Assembly: GCA_033782935.1 (NCBI GenBank)
Contig: JAWQEG010000477.1
Location: 1,054,001-1,118,000, forward strand
Length of the DNA: 64,000 nt
Direction: 5' to 3'
Source of the DNA: Petrolisthes cinctipes
Lineage: Eukaryota; Arthropoda; Malacostraca; Decapoda; Porcellanidae
Program-made: the position numbers and the translations under genes
Notes under the pieces: generated by a model
What the model saw: only the letters and a program-made list of their open reading frames with translations
Told to the model about the DNA's origin: nothing
Databases searched by the model: none
Shown here: positions 9,887 through 23,560 of the stretch, in pieces
Numbering within the stretch: position 1 is the stretch's first letter
Layout of the letters: each line of letters begins with the position of its first letter

Positions 9887-10663
9887 GTCCCAGAAGCAAT
9901 CTGTACAGTGCTAGAATATTTTCAAAATATAGGCTAAAAACATGCTAAAAATCGATCTTTTAGGTGCCAAAAAGTCGATATCTCAAATTCAGTCCCAAAA
10001 CACCCGAAAATTCGATATTTAGAGGTCCCAGAAGCGATCTGTACATGCATACTCCGTGGTAGAATATTTTCAAAATTCAGGCCCAAAACATGCTGAAAAT
10101 CGATATTTTTGGTCCCAAAAGTTAATATGTGCATGTATCTTCTGTACCCGTTTATATCTCAAATTCAGGCTCAAAACACCCGAAAATTCAATATTTTGGG
10201 GTCCCAGAATCAATCTGTACATGCCTACTCAGTGCTAGAATATTTTCAAAATATAGGCTAAAAACATGCTAAAAATCGACATTTTAGGTGCCAAAAAATC
10301 GATATCTCAAATTCAGTCCCAAAACACCCGAAAATTCGATATTTAGAAGTCCCAGAAGGTATCTGTACATGCCTAATCCGTGTTAGAGTATTTTCAAAAT
10401 ACAGGCCAAAAACATAATGAAAATCGATCTTTTAGGTGCCCTAAAGTCGATATGTGCATGCATCTTCTGTACCCGTTTATATCTCAAATTCTGGCCCTAA
10501 ACACCCGAAAAGTCGATATTTTGGGGTCCCAGAAGCGATCTTTACAGTGCTAGAATATTTTCAAAATATAGGCTAAAAACATGCTAAAAATCGATCTTTT
10601 AGGTGTCAAAAAGTCGATATCTCAAATTCAGTCCCAAAACACCCGAAAATTCGATATTTTGGG

Positions 10664-11682
10664 GTCCCAGAAGCAATCTGTACATGCCTACTCAGTGTTA
10701 GAGTATTTTCAAATTTCAGGCCCAAAACATGCTGAAAATCGATATATTTGGTGTCCAAAGTCAATATGTGCATGTATCTTCTGTACCCGTTTATATCTCA
10801 AATTCAGGCTCAAAACACCCGAAAATCAATATTTTGGGGTCCCAGAAGCAATCTGTACAGTGCTAGAATATTTTCAAAATATTGGCTAAAAACATACTGA
10901 AAATCGATCTTTTAGGTGCACAAAAGTCGATATGTGCATGCATCTTCAGTACCCGTTTATATCTCAAATTCAGGCTCAAAACACCCGAAAATTCAATATT
11001 TTGGGGTCCCAGAAGCAATCTGTACATGCCTACTTAGTGTTAGAGTATTTTCAAAATACAGGCCCAAAACATGCTGAAAATCGATATTTTAGATGCCCAA
11101 AGTCAATATGTGCATGTATCTTCTGTACCCGTTTATATCCCATATTCAGGCTCAAAACACCCGAAAATTCAATATTTTGGGGTCCCAGAAGCAATCTGTA
11201 CATGCCTACACAGTGCTAGAATATTTTCAAAATATAGGCTAAAAACATGCTAAAAATCGACATTTTAGGTGCCAAAAAATCGATATCTCAAATTCAGTCC
11301 CAAAACACTCGAAAATTCGATATTTAGAGGTCCCAGAAGGTATCTGTACATGCCTACTCCGTGTTAGAGTATTTTCAAAATACAGGCCAAAAACATACTG
11401 AAAATCGATCTTTTAGGTGCCCAAAAGTCGATATGTGCATGCATCTTCTGTACCCGTTTATATCTCAAATTCTGACCCTAAACACCCGAAAATTCGATAT
11501 ATTGGGGTCCCAGAAGCGATCTGTACATGCCTACTCCGTGTTAGAGTATTTTCAAAATTCAGGCCCAAAACATGCTGAAAATCGATATTTTTGGTGCCCA
11601 AAGTCAATATGTGCATGTATCTTCTATACCCGTTTATATCTCAAATTCAGGCTCAAAACACCCGAAAATTCAATATTTTGGG
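10664..11682 (+). repeat. 1.8-kb-offset duplication, copy 2
   Basis: Counterpart of 8867-9886. It has lost one base of AAAATTCAAT (about 10827) and carries TCCCATATTC where copy 1 has TCTCATATTC. Its downstream half is itself copied to 22.0-23.5 kb. Confidence 0.8.
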
Positions 11683-12500
11683 GTCCCAGAAGCAATCTGT
11701 ACAGTGCTAGAATATTTTCAAAATATAGGCTAAAAATATGCTAAAAATCGATCTTTTAGGTGCCAAAAAGTCGATATCTCAAATTCAGTCCCAAAACACC
11801 CGAAAATTCGATATTTAGGGGTCCTAGAAGCGATCTGTACATGCCTACTCCGTGTTAGAGTATTTTCAAAATACATGCTCAAAACATACTGAAAATCGAT
11901 CTTTTAGGTGCACAAAAGTCGATATGTGCATGCATCTTCAGTACCCGTTTATATCTCAAATTCAGGCTCAAAACACCCGAAAATTCAATATTTTGGGGTC
12001 CCAGAAGCAATCTGTACATGCCTACACAGTGCTAGAATATTTTCAAAATATAGGCTAAAAACATGCTAAAAATCGACATTTTTGGTGCCAAAAAATCGAT
12101 ATCCCAAATTCAGTCCCAAAACACCCGAAAATTCGATATTTAGAGGTCCCAGATGGTATCTGTACATGCCTACTCCGTGTTAGAGTATTTTCAAAATACA
12201 GGCCAAAAACATACTGAAAATCGATCTTTTAGGTGCCCAAAAGTCGATATGTGCATGCATCTTCTGTACCCGTTTATATCTCAAATTCTGGCCCTAAACA
12301 CCCGAAAATTCGATATTTTGGGGTCCCAAACACTCCGTGTTATAGTATTTTCAAAATTCAGGCCTAAAACATGCTGAAAATCGATATTTTTGGTGCCCAA
12401 AGTCAATATGTGCATGTATCTTCTGTACCCGTTTATATCTCAAATTCAGGCTCAAAACACCCGAAAATTCAATATTTTGGGGTCCCAGAAGCAATCTGTA
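10930..12500 (+). repeat. 11,060-bp-offset duplication, copy 1
   Basis: Includes units 11330 (491), 11821 (325) and the first half of 12146. Diagnostic shared points with about 21990-23560 are GTCCTAGAAGCG at 11821 and the 20-bp deletion with AAC insertion at 12323. The ends are approximate. Confidence 0.8.
12323..12481 (+). repeat. C1 monomer with complex indel (159 bp)
   Basis: Reads GTCCCAAACACTCCGTG: 20 bp of the alpha half are gone and AAC is inserted, a net loss of 17 bp. The same event is seen at 16620 and 23383, so it marks copies descended from one ancestor. Confidence 0.85.
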
Positions 12501-14448
12501 CATGCCTACACAGTGCTAGAATATTTTCAAAATATAGGCTAAAAACATGCTAAAAATCGACATTTTAGGTGCCAAAAAATCGATATCTCAAATTCAGTCC
12601 CAAAACACCCGAAAATTCGATATTTAGAGGTCCCAGATGGTATCTGTACATGCCTACTCCGTGTTAGAGTATTTTCAAAATACAGGCCAAAAACATACTG
12701 AAAATCGATCTTTTAGGTGCCCAAAAGTCGATATGTGCATGCATCTTCTGTACCCTTTTATATCTCAAATTATGGCCCTAAACACCCGAAAATTCGATAT
12801 TTTGGGGTCCCAGAAGCGATCTGTACATGCATACTCCGTGGTAGAGTATTTTCAAAATTCAGGCCCAAAACATGCTGAAAATCGATATTTTTGGTGCCCA
12901 AAGTTAATATGTGCATGTATCTTCTGTACCCGTTTATATCTCAAATTCAGGCTCAAAACACCCGAAAATTAAATATTTTGGGGTCCCAGAAGCAATCTGT
13001 ACATGCCTACACAGTGCTAGAATATTTTCAAAATATAGGCTAAAAACATGCTAAAAATCGACATTTTAGGTGCCAAAAAATCGATATCTCAAATTCAGTC
13101 CCAAAACACCCGAAAATTCGATATTTAGAGGTCCCAGACGGTATCTGTACATGCCTACTCCGTGTTAGAGTATTTTCAAAATACAGGCCAAAAACATACT
13201 GAAAATCGATCTTTTAGGTGCCCAAAAGTCGATATGTGCATGCATCTTCTGTACCCGTTTATATCTCAAATTCTGGCCCTAAACACCCGAAAATTCGATA
13301 TTTTGGGGTCCCAGAAGCTATCTGTACATGCCTACTCCGTGTTAGAGTATTTTCAAAATTCAGGCCCAAAACATACTGAAAATCGATATTTTTGGTGCCC
13401 AAAGTCAATATGTGCATGTATCTTCTGTACCCGTTTATATCTCAAATTCAGGCTCAAAACACCCGAAAATTCAATATTTTGGGGTCCCAGAAGCAATCTG
13501 TACATGCCTACACAGTGCTAGAATATTTTCAAAATATAGGCTAAAAACATGCTAAAAATCGACATTTTAGGTGCCAAAAAATCGATATCTCAAATTCAGT
13601 CCCAAAACACCCGAAAATTCGATATTTAGAGGTCCCAGAAGGTATCTGTACATGCCTACTCCGTGTTAGAGTATTTTCAAAATACAGGCCAAAAACATAC
13701 TGAAAATCGATCTTTTAGGTGCCCAAAAGTCGATATGTGCATGCATCTTCTGTACCCGTTTATATCTCAAATTCAGGCTCAAAACACCAGAAAATTCAAT
13801 ATTTTGGGGTCCCAGAAGCAATCTGTACAGTGCTAGAATATTTTCAAAATATAGGCTAAAAACATGCTAAAAATCGATCTTTTGGGTGCCGAAAAGTCGA
13901 TATCTCAAATTCAGTCTCAAAACACCTGAAAATTCGATATTTAGGGGTCCCAGAAGCGATATGTACATGCCTACTCCGTGTTAGAGTATTTTCAAAATAC
14001 ATGCTCAAAACATACTGAAAATCGATCTTTTAGGTGCACAAAAGCTGATATGTGCATGCATCTTCAGTACCCGTTTATATCTCAAATTCTGGCTCAAAAC
14101 ACCCGAAAATTCAATATTTTGGGGTCCCAGAAGCAATCTGTACATGCCTACACAGTGCTAGAATATTTTCAAAATATAGGCTAAAAACATGCTAAAAATC
14201 GACATTTTAGGTGCCAAAAAATCGATATCTCAAATTCAGTCCCAAAACACCCGAAAATTCGATATTTAGAGGTCCCAGATGGTATCTGTACATGCCTACT
14301 CCGTGTTAGAGTATTTTCAAAATACAGGCAAAAAACATACTGAAAATCGATCTTTTAGGTGCCCAAAAGTCGATATGTGCATGCATCTTCTGTACCCGTT
14401 TATATCTCAAATTCTGGCCCTAAACACCCGAAAATTCGATATTTTGGG
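12323..14448 (+). repeat. 4.3-kb-offset duplication, copy 1
   Basis: Matches 16620-18744 at an offset of 4,297, then 4,296. Shared rare variants are the complex indel at the left end, GCATACTCCGTGGTAGAG (12828/17126), AAAAGCTGATATG (14040/18336) and GGTGCCGAAAAGTCG. To the right the copies differ in unit order, then realign at offsets of 4,620 and 4,295. Confidence 0.83.
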
Positions 14449-16619
14449 GTCCCAGAAGCGATCTGTACATGCCTACTCTGTGTTAGAGTATTTTCAAAAT
14501 ACATGCTCAAAACATACTGAAAATCGATCTTTTAGGTGCACAAAAGTCGATATGTGCATGCATCTTCAGTACCCGTTTATATCTCAAATTCAGGCTCAAA
14601 ACACCCGAAAATTCAATATTTTGGGGTCCCAGAAGCAATCCGTACATGCCTACTCAGTGTTAGAGTATTTTCAAAATACAGTCCAAAAACATGCTGAAAA
14701 TCGATATTTCAGATGCCCAAAGTCAATATGTGCATGTATCTTCTGTACTCGTTTATATCTCAAATTCAGGCTCAAAACACCCGAAAATTCAATATTTTGG
14801 GGTCCCAGAAGCAATCTGTACATGCCTACACAGTGCTAGAATATTTTCAAAATATAGGCTAAAAACATGCTAAAAATCGACATTTTAGGTGCCAAAAAAT
14901 CGATATCTCAAATTCAGTCCCAAAACACCCGAAAATTCGATATTTAGAGGTCCCAGAAGGTATCTGTACATGCCTACTCCGTGTTAGAGTATTTTCAAAA
15001 TACAGGCCAAAAACATACTGAAAATCGATCTTTTAGGTGCCCAAAAGTCGATATGTGCATGCATCTTCTGTACCCGTTTATATCTCAAATTCTGGCCCTA
15101 AACACCCGAAAATTCGATATTTTTGGGTCCCAGAAGCTATCTGTACATGCCTACTCCGTGTTAGAGTATTTTCAAAATTCAGGCCCAAAACATACTAAAA
15201 ATCGATATTTTTGGTGCCCAAAGTCAATATGTGCATGTATCTTCTGTACCCGTTTATATCTCAAATTCAGGCTCAAAACACCCGAAAATTCAATATTTTG
15301 GGGTCCCAGAAGCAATCTGTACATGCCTACACATTGCTAGAATATTTTCAAAATATAGGCGAAAAACATGCTAAAAATCGACATTTTAGGTGCCAAAAAA
15401 TCGATATCTCAAATTCAGTCCCAAAACACCCGAAAATTCGATATTTAGAGGTCCCAGAAGGTATCTGTACATGCCTACTCCGTGTTAGAGTATTTTCAAA
15501 ATACAGGCCAAAAACATACTGAAAATCGATCTTTTAGGTGCCCAAAAGTCGATATGTGCATGCATCTTCTGTACCCGTTTATATCTCAAATTCAGGCTCA
15601 AAACACCCGAAAATTCAATATTTTGGGGTCCCAGAAGCAATCTGTACAGTGCTGGAATATTTTCAAAATATAGGCTAAAAACATGCTAAAAATCGATCTT
15701 TTGGGTGCCGAAAAGTCGATATCTCAAATTCAGTCTCAAAACACCTGAAAATTCGATATTTAGGGGTCCCAGAAGCGATATGTACATGCCTACTCCGTGT
15801 TAGAGTATTTTCAAAATACATGCTCAAAACATTCTGAAAATCGATCTTTTAGGTGCACAAAAGTCGATATGTGCATGCATCTTCAGTACCCGTTTATATC
15901 TCAAATTCAGGCTCAAAACACCCGAAAATTCAATATTTTGGGGTCCCAGAAGCAATCTGTACATGCCTACTCAGTGTTAGAGTATTTTCAAAATACAGGC
16001 CCAAAACATGCTAAAAATCGATATTTTAGATGCCCAAAGTCAATATGTCCATGTATCTTCTGTACCCGTTTATATCTCAAATTCAGGCTCAAAACACCCG
16101 AAAATTCAATATTTTGGGGTCCCAGAAGCAATCTGTACATGCCTACACAGTGCTAGAATATTTTAAAATTATATGCTAAAAACATGCTAAAAATCGACAT
16201 TTTAGGTGCCAAAAAATCGATATCTCAAATTCAGTCCCAAAACACCCGAAAATTCGATATTTAGAGGTCCCAGAAGGTATCTGTACATGCTTACTCCATG
16301 TTAGAGTATTTTAAAAATACAGGCCAAAAACATACTGAAAATCGATCTTTTAGGTGCCCAAAAGTCGATATGTGCATGCATCTTCTGTAACCGTTTATAT
16401 CTCAAATTCTGGCCCTAAACACCCGAAAATTCGATATTTTGGGGTCCCAGAAGCGATCTGTTCATGCCTACTCCGTGTTAGAGTATTTTCAAAATTCAGG
16501 CCCAAAACATGCTGAAAATCGATATTTTTGGTGCCCAAAGTCAATATGTGCATGCATCTTCTGTACCCGTTTATATCTCAAATTCTGGCCCTAAACACCC
16601 GAAAATTCGATATTTTGGG

Positions 16620-16778
16620 GTCCCAAACACTCCGTGTTAGAGTATTTTCAAAATTCAGGCCTAAAACATGCTGAAAATCGATATTTTTGGTGCCCAAAGT
16701 CAATATGTGCATGTATCTTCTGTACCCGTTTATATCTCAAATTCAGGCTCAAAACACCCGAAAATTCAATATTTTGGG
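16620..16778 (+). repeat. C1 monomer with complex indel, second copy
   Basis: Identical deletion and AAC insertion to the monomer at 12323, at +4,297. Here it follows an ordinary C1 monomer, making a 660-bp tetramer. Confidence 0.85.
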
Positions 16779-18744
16779 GTCCCAGAAGCAATCTGTACAT
16801 GCCTACACAGTGCTAGAATATTTTCAAAATATAGGCTAAAAACATGCTAAAAATCGACATTTTAGGTGCCAAAAAATCGATATCACAAATTCAGTCCCAA
16901 AACACCCGAAAATTCGATATTTAGAGGTCCCAGATGGTATCTGTACATGCCTACTCCGTGTTAGAGTATTTTCAAAATACAGGCCAAAAACATACTGAAA
17001 ATCGATCTTTTAGGTGCCCAAAAGTCGATATGTGCATGCATCTTCTGTACCCTTTTATATCTCAAATTCTGGCCCTAAACACCCGAAAATTCGATATTTT
17101 GGGGTCCCAGAAGCGATCTGTACATGCATACTCCGTGGTAGAGTATTTTCAAAATTCAGGCCCAAAACATGCTGAAAATCGATATTTTTGGTGCCCAAAG
17201 TTAATATGTGCATGTATCTTCTGTACCCGTTTATATCTCAAATTCAGGCTCAAAACACCCGAAAATTCAATATTTTGGGGTCCCAGAAGCAATCTGTACA
17301 TGCCTACACAGTGCTAGAATATTTTCAAAATATAGGCTAAAAACATGCTAAAAATCGACATTTTAGGTGCCAAAAAATCGATATCTCAAATTCAGTCAAA
17401 AAAACCCGAAAATTCGATATTTAGAGGTCCCAGAAGGTATCTGTACATGCCTACTCCGTGTTAGAGTATTTTCAAAATACAGGCCAAAAACATACTGAAA
17501 ATCGATCTTTTAGGTGCCCAAAAGTCGATATGTGCATGCATCTTCTGTACCCGTTTATATCTCAAATTCTGGCCCTAAACACCCGAAAATTCGATATTTT
17601 GGGGTCCCAGAAGCTATCTGTACATGCCTACTCCGTGTTAGAGTATTTTCAAAATTCAGGCCCAAAACATACTGAAAATCGATATTTTTGGTGCCCAAAG
17701 TCAATATGTGCATGTATCTTCTGTACCCGTTTATATCTCAAATTCAGGCTCAAAACACCCGAAAATTCAATATTTTGGGGTCCCAGAAGCAATCTGTACA
17801 TGCCTACACAGTGCTAGAATATTTTCAAAATATAGGCTAAAAACATGCTAAAAATCGACATTTTAGGTGCCAAAAAATCGATATCTCAAATTCAGTCCCA
17901 AAACACCCGAAAATTCGATATTTAGAGGTCCCAGAAGGTATCTGTACATGCCTACTCCGTGTTAGAGTATTTTCAAAATACAGGCCAAAAACATACTGAA
18001 AATCGATCTTTTAGGTGCCCAAAAGTCGATATGTGCATGCATCTTCTGTACCCGTTTATATCTCAAATTCAGGCTCAAAACACCAGAAAATTCAATATTT
18101 TGGGGTCCCAGAAGCAATCTGTACAGTGCTAGAATATTTTCAAAATATAGGCTAAAAACATGCTAAAAATCGATCTTTTGGGTGCCGAAAAGTCGATATC
18201 TCAAATTCAGTCTCAAAACACCTGAAAATTCGATATTTAGGGGTCCCAGAAGCGATATGTACATGCCTACTCCGTGTTAGAGTATTTTCAAAATACATGC
18301 TCAAAACATACTGAAAATCGATCTTTTAGGTGCACAAAAGCTGATATGTGCATGCATCTTCAGTACCCGTTTATATCTCAAATTCTGGCTCAAAACACCC
18401 GAAAATTCAATATTTTGGGGTCCCAGAAGCAATCTGTACATGCCTACACAGTGCTAGAATATTTTCAAAATATAGGCTAAAAACATGCTAAAAATCGACA
18501 TTTTAGGTGCCAAAAAATCGATATCTCAAATTCAGTCCCAAAACACCCGAAAATTCGATATTTAGAGGTCCCAGATGGTATCTGTACATGCCTACTCCGT
18601 GTTAGAGTATTTTCAAAATACAGGCAAAAAACATACTGAAAATCGATCTTTTAGGTGCCCAAAAGTCGATATGTGCATGCATCTTCTGTACCCGTTTATA
18701 TCTCAAATTCTGGCCCTAAACACCCGAAAATTCGATATTTTGGG
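16620..18744 (+). repeat. 4.3-kb-offset duplication, copy 2
   Basis: Counterpart of 12323-14448. A single-base deletion in the A monomer (CAGTCAAAAAAACCCG at about 17394) accounts for the one-base change in offset. Copy 2 then continues into an intact hexamer at 18568, whereas copy 1 continues into a tetramer. Confidence 0.83.
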
Positions 18745-19569
18745 GTCCCAGAAGCGATCTGTACATGCATACTCCGTGGTAGAGTATTTTCAAAATTCAG
18801 GCCCAAAACATGCTGAAAATCGATATTTTTGGTGCCCAAAGTTAATATGTGCATGTATCTTCTGTACCCGTTTATATCTCAAATTCAGGCTCAAAACACC
18901 CGAAAATTCAATATTTTGGGGTCCCAGAAGCAATCTGTACATGCCTACTCAGTGCTGGAATATTTTCAAAATATAGGCTAAAAACATGCTAAAAACCGAT
19001 CTTTTAGGTGCCAAAAAGTCGATATCTCAAATTCAGTCCCAAAACACCCGAAAATTCGATATTTAGGGGTCCCAGAAGCGATCTGTACATGCCTACTCCG
19101 TGTTAGAGTATTTTCAAAATACATGCTCAAAACATACTGAAAATCGATCTTTTAGGTGCACAAAAGTCGATATGTGAATGCATCTTCAGTACCCGTTTAT
19201 ATCTCAAATTCAGGCTCAAAACACCCGAAAATTCAATATTTTGGGGTCCCAGAAGCAATCCGTACATGCCTACTCAGTGTTAGAGTATTTTCAAAATACA
19301 GTCCAAAAACATGCTGAAAATCGATATTTTAGATGCCCAAAGTCAATATGTGCATGTATCTTCTGTACTCGTTTATATCTCAAATTCAGGCTCAAAACAC
19401 CCGAAAATTCAATATTTTGGGGTCCCAGAAGCAATCTGTACATGCCTACACAGTGCTAGAATATTTTCAAAATATAGGCTAAAAACATGCTAAAAATCGA
19501 CATTTTAGGTGCCAAAAAATCGATATCTCAAATTCAGTCCCAAAACACCCGAAAATTCGATATTTAGAG
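18568..19569 (+). repeat. Intact 1002-bp hexamer
   Basis: B1-C1-A2-B2-C2-A1 in order (18568, 18745, 18921, 19069, 19246, 19422). The A2 monomer carries the private GTGCTGGAATATT and AAAACCGATC, shared only with the copy at 24505, so the two are recent duplicates. Confidence 0.85.
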
Positions 19570-21387
19570 GTCCCAGAAGGTATCTGTACATGCCTACTCC
19601 GTGTTAGAGTATTTTCAAAATACAGGCCAAAAACATACTGAAAATCGATCTTTTAGGTGCCCAAAAGTCGATATGTGCATGCATCTTCTGTACCCGTGTA
19701 TATCTCAAATTCTGGCCCTAAACACCCGAAAATTCGATATTTTTGGGTCCCAGAAGCTATCTGTACATGCCTACTCCGTGTTAGAGTATTTTCAAAATTC
19801 AGGCCCAAAACATACTAAAAATCGATATTTTTGGTGCCCAAAGTCAATATGTGCATGTATCTTCTGTACCCGTTTATATCTCAAATTCAGGCTCAAAACA
19901 CCCGAAAATTCAATATTTTGGGGTCCCAGAAGCAATCTGTACACTGCTAGAATATTTTCAAAATATAGGCTAAAAACATGCTAAAAATCGATCTTTTGGG
20001 TGCCGAAAAGTCGATATCTCAAATTCAGTCTCAAAACACCTGAAAATTCGATATTTAGGGGTCCCAGAAGCGATATGTACATGCCTACTCCGTGTTAGGG
20101 TATTTTCAAAATACATGCTCAAAACATTCTGAAAATCGATCTTTTAGGTGCACAAAAGTCGATATGTGCATGCATCTTCAGTACCCGTTTATATCTCAAA
20201 TTCAGGCTCAAAACACCCGAAAATTCAATATTTTGGGGTCCCAGAAGCAATCTGTACATGCCTACTCAGTGTTAGAGTATTTTCAAAATACAGGCCCAAA
20301 ACATGCTAAAAATCGATATTTTAGATGCCCAAAGTCAATATGTCCATGTATCTTCTGTACCCGTTTATATCTCAAATTCAGGCTCAAAACACCCGAAAAT
20401 TCAATATTTTGGGGTCCCAGAAGCAATCTGTACATGCCTACACAGTGCTAGAATATTTTAAAATTATATGCTAAAAACATGCTAAAAATCGACATTTTAG
20501 GTGCCAAAAAATCGATATCTCAAATTCAGTCCCAAAATACCCGAAAATTCGATATTTAGAGGTCCCAGAAGGTATCTGTACATGCTTACTCCATGTTAGA
20601 GTATTTTAAAAATACAGGCCAAAAACATACTGAAAATCGATCTTTTAGGTGCCCAAAAGTCGATATGTGCATGCATCTTCTGTACCCGTTTATATCTCAA
20701 ATTCTGGCCCTAAACACCCGAAAATTCGATATTTTGGGGTCCCAGAAGCGATCTGTTCATGCCTACTCCGTGTTAGAGTATTTTCAAAATTCAGGCCCAA
20801 AATATGCTGAAAATCGATATTTTTGGTGCCCAAAGTCAATATGTGCATGTATCTTCTGTACCCGTTTATATCTCAAATTCAGGCTCAAAACACCCGAAAA
20901 TTCAATATTTTGGGGTCCCAGAAGCAATCTGTACATGCCTACTCAGTGCTAGAATATTTTCAAAATATAGGCTAAAAACATGCTAAAAATCGATCTTTCA
21001 GGTGCCAAAAAGTCGATATCTCAAATTCAGTCCCAAAATACCCGAAAATTCGATATTTTGGGGTCCCAGAAGCGATCTGTACATGCCTACTCCGTGTTAG
21101 AGTATTTTCAAAATACATGCTCAAAACATACTGAAAATCGATCTTTTAGGTGCACAAAAGTCGATATGTGCATGCATCTTCAGAACCCGTTTATATCTCA
21201 AATTCTGGCTCAAAACACCCGAAAATTCAATATTTTGGGGTCCCAGAAGCAGTCTGTACATGCCTACACAGTGCTAGAATATTTTCAAAATATAGGCTAA
21301 AAACATGCTAAAAATCGACATTTTAGGTGCCAAAAAATCGATATCTCAAATTCAGTCCCAAAACACCCGAAAATTCGATATTTAGAG

Positions 21388-22389
21388 GTCCCAGAAGGTA
21401 TCTGTACATGCTTACTCCATGTTAGAGTATTTTAAAAATACAGGCCAAAAACATACTGAAAATCGATCTTTTAGGTGCCCAAAAGTCGATATGTGCATGC
21501 ATCTTCTGTAAACGTTTATATCTCAAATTCTGGCCCTAAACACCCGAAAATTCGATATTTTGGGGTCCCAGAAGCGATCTGTACATGCCTACTCCGTGTT
21601 AGAGTATTTTCAAAATTCAGGCCCAAAACATGCTGAAAATCGATATTTTTGGTGCCCAAAGTCAATATGTGCATGTATCTTCTGTACCCGTTTATATCTC
21701 AAATTCAGGCTCAAAACACCCGAAAATTCAATATTTTGGGGTCCCAGAAGCAATCTGTACATGCCTACTCAGTGCTAGAATATTTTCAAAATATAGGCTA
21801 AAAACATGCTAAAAATCGATCTTTCAGGTGCCAAAAAGTCGATATCTCAAATTCAGTCCCAAAATACCCGAAAATTCGATATTTAGGGGTCCCAGAAGCG
21901 ATCTGTACATGCCTACTCCGTGTTAGAGTATTTTCAAAATACATGCTCAAAACATACTGAAAATCGATCTTTTAGGTGCACAAAAGTCGATATGTGCATG
22001 CATCTTCAGTACCCGTTTATATCTCAAATTCTGGCTCAAAACACCCGAAAATTCAATATTTTGGGGTCCCAGAAGCAATCTGTACATGCCTACTTAGTGT
22101 TAGAGTATTTTCAAAATACAGGCCCAAAACATGCTGAAAATCGATATTTTAGATGCCCAAAGTCAATATGTGCATGTATCTTCTGTACCCGTTTATATCT
22201 CATATTCAGGCTCAAAACACCCGAAAATTCAATATTTTGGGGTCCCAGAAGCAATCTGTACATGCCTACACAGTGCTAGAATATTTTCAAAATATAGGCT
22301 AAAAACATGCTAAAAATCGACATTTTAGGTGCCAAAAAATCGATATCTCAAATTCAGTCCCAAAACACCCGAAAATTCGATATTTAGAG
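21388..22389 (+). repeat. Intact 1002-bp hexamer
   Basis: B1-C1-A2-B2-C2-A1. The C2 monomer has TACTTAGTG and TCTCATATTCAGG, variants shared with 9210 and 11006 (the latter reads TCCCATATTCAGG). The A2 monomer has TCTTTCAGG, a marker typical of the 25.9-48 kb region. Confidence 0.83.
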
Positions 22390-23560
22390 GTCCCAGAAGG
22401 TATCTGTACATGCCTACTCCGTGTTAGAGTATTTTCAAAATACAGGCCAAAAACTTACTGAAAATCGATCTTTTAGGTGCCCAAAAGTCGATATGTGCAT
22501 GCATCTTCTGTACCCGTTTATATCTCAAATTCTGACCCTAAACACCCGAAAATTCGATATTTTGGGGTCCCAGAAGCGATCTGTACATGCCTACTCCGTG
22601 TTAGAGTATTTTCAAAATTCAGGCCCAAAACATGCTGAAAATCGATATTTTTGGTGCCCAAAGTCAATATGTGCATGTATCTTCTGTACCCGTTTATATC
22701 TCAAATTCAGGCTCAAAACACCCGAAAATTCAATATTTTGGGGACCCAGAAGCAATCTGTACAGTGCTAGAATATTTTCAAAATATAGGCTAAAAACATG
22801 CTAAAAATCGATCTTTTAGGTGCCAAAAAGTCGATATCTCAAATTCAGTCCCAAAACACCCGAAAATTCGATATTTAGGGGTCCTAGAAGCGATCTGTAC
22901 ATGCCTACTCCGTGTTAGAGTATTTTCAAAATACATGCTCAAAACATACTGAAAATCGATCTTTTAGGTGCACAAAAGTCGATATGTGCATGCATCTTCA
23001 GTACCCGTTTATATCTCAAATTCAGGCTCAAAACACCCGAAAATTCAATATTTTGGGGTCCCAGAAGCAATCTGTACATGCCTACACAGTGCTAGAATAT
23101 TTTCAAAATATAGGCTAAAAACATGCTAAAAATCGACATTTTAGGTGCCAAAAAATCGATATCTCAAATTCAGTCCCAAAACACCCGAAAATTCGATATT
23201 TAGAGGTCCCAGATGGTATCTGTACATGCCTACTCCGTGTTAGAGTATTTTCAAAATACAGGCCAAAAACATACTGAAAATCGATCTTTTAGGTGCCCAA
23301 AAGTCGATATGTGCATGCATCTTCTGTACCCGTTTATATCTCAAATTCTGGCCCTAAACACCCGAAAATTCGATATTTTGGGGTCCCAAACACTCCGTGT
23401 TAGAGTATTTTCAAAATTCAGGCCTAAATCATGCTGAAAATCGATATTTTTGGTGCCCAAAGTCAATATGTGCATGTATCTTCTGTACCCGTTTATATCT
23501 CAAATTCAGGCTCAAAACACCCGAAAATTCAATATTTTGGGGTCCCAGAAGCAATCTGTA
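21990..23560 (+). repeat. 11,060-bp-offset duplication, copy 2
   Basis: Includes units 22390 (491), 22881 (325, beginning GTCCTAGAAGCG) and 23206 with the same complex indel at 23383. After 23542 it has the 138-bp A2' where copy 1 has a 148-bp A, so homology in register ends there. Confidence 0.8.
23383..23541 (+). repeat. C1 monomer with complex indel, third copy
   Basis: The same event at +11,060 from the first. It has the private CCTAAATCATG. Confidence 0.85.

Larger units (their letters stand above)
8514..12322 (+). repeat. Sub-array 2: long mixed units and local duplication
   Basis: Unit starts (lengths): 8514 (1020), 9534 (491), 10025 (324), 10349 (315), 10664 (666), 11330 (491), 11821 (325), 12146 (484, its second monomer starting at 12323). 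The 1020-bp unit is six monomers, B-C-C-hybrid-C-A. Part of it recurs 1.8 kb downstream. No gene or unique spacer. Confidence 0.85.
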
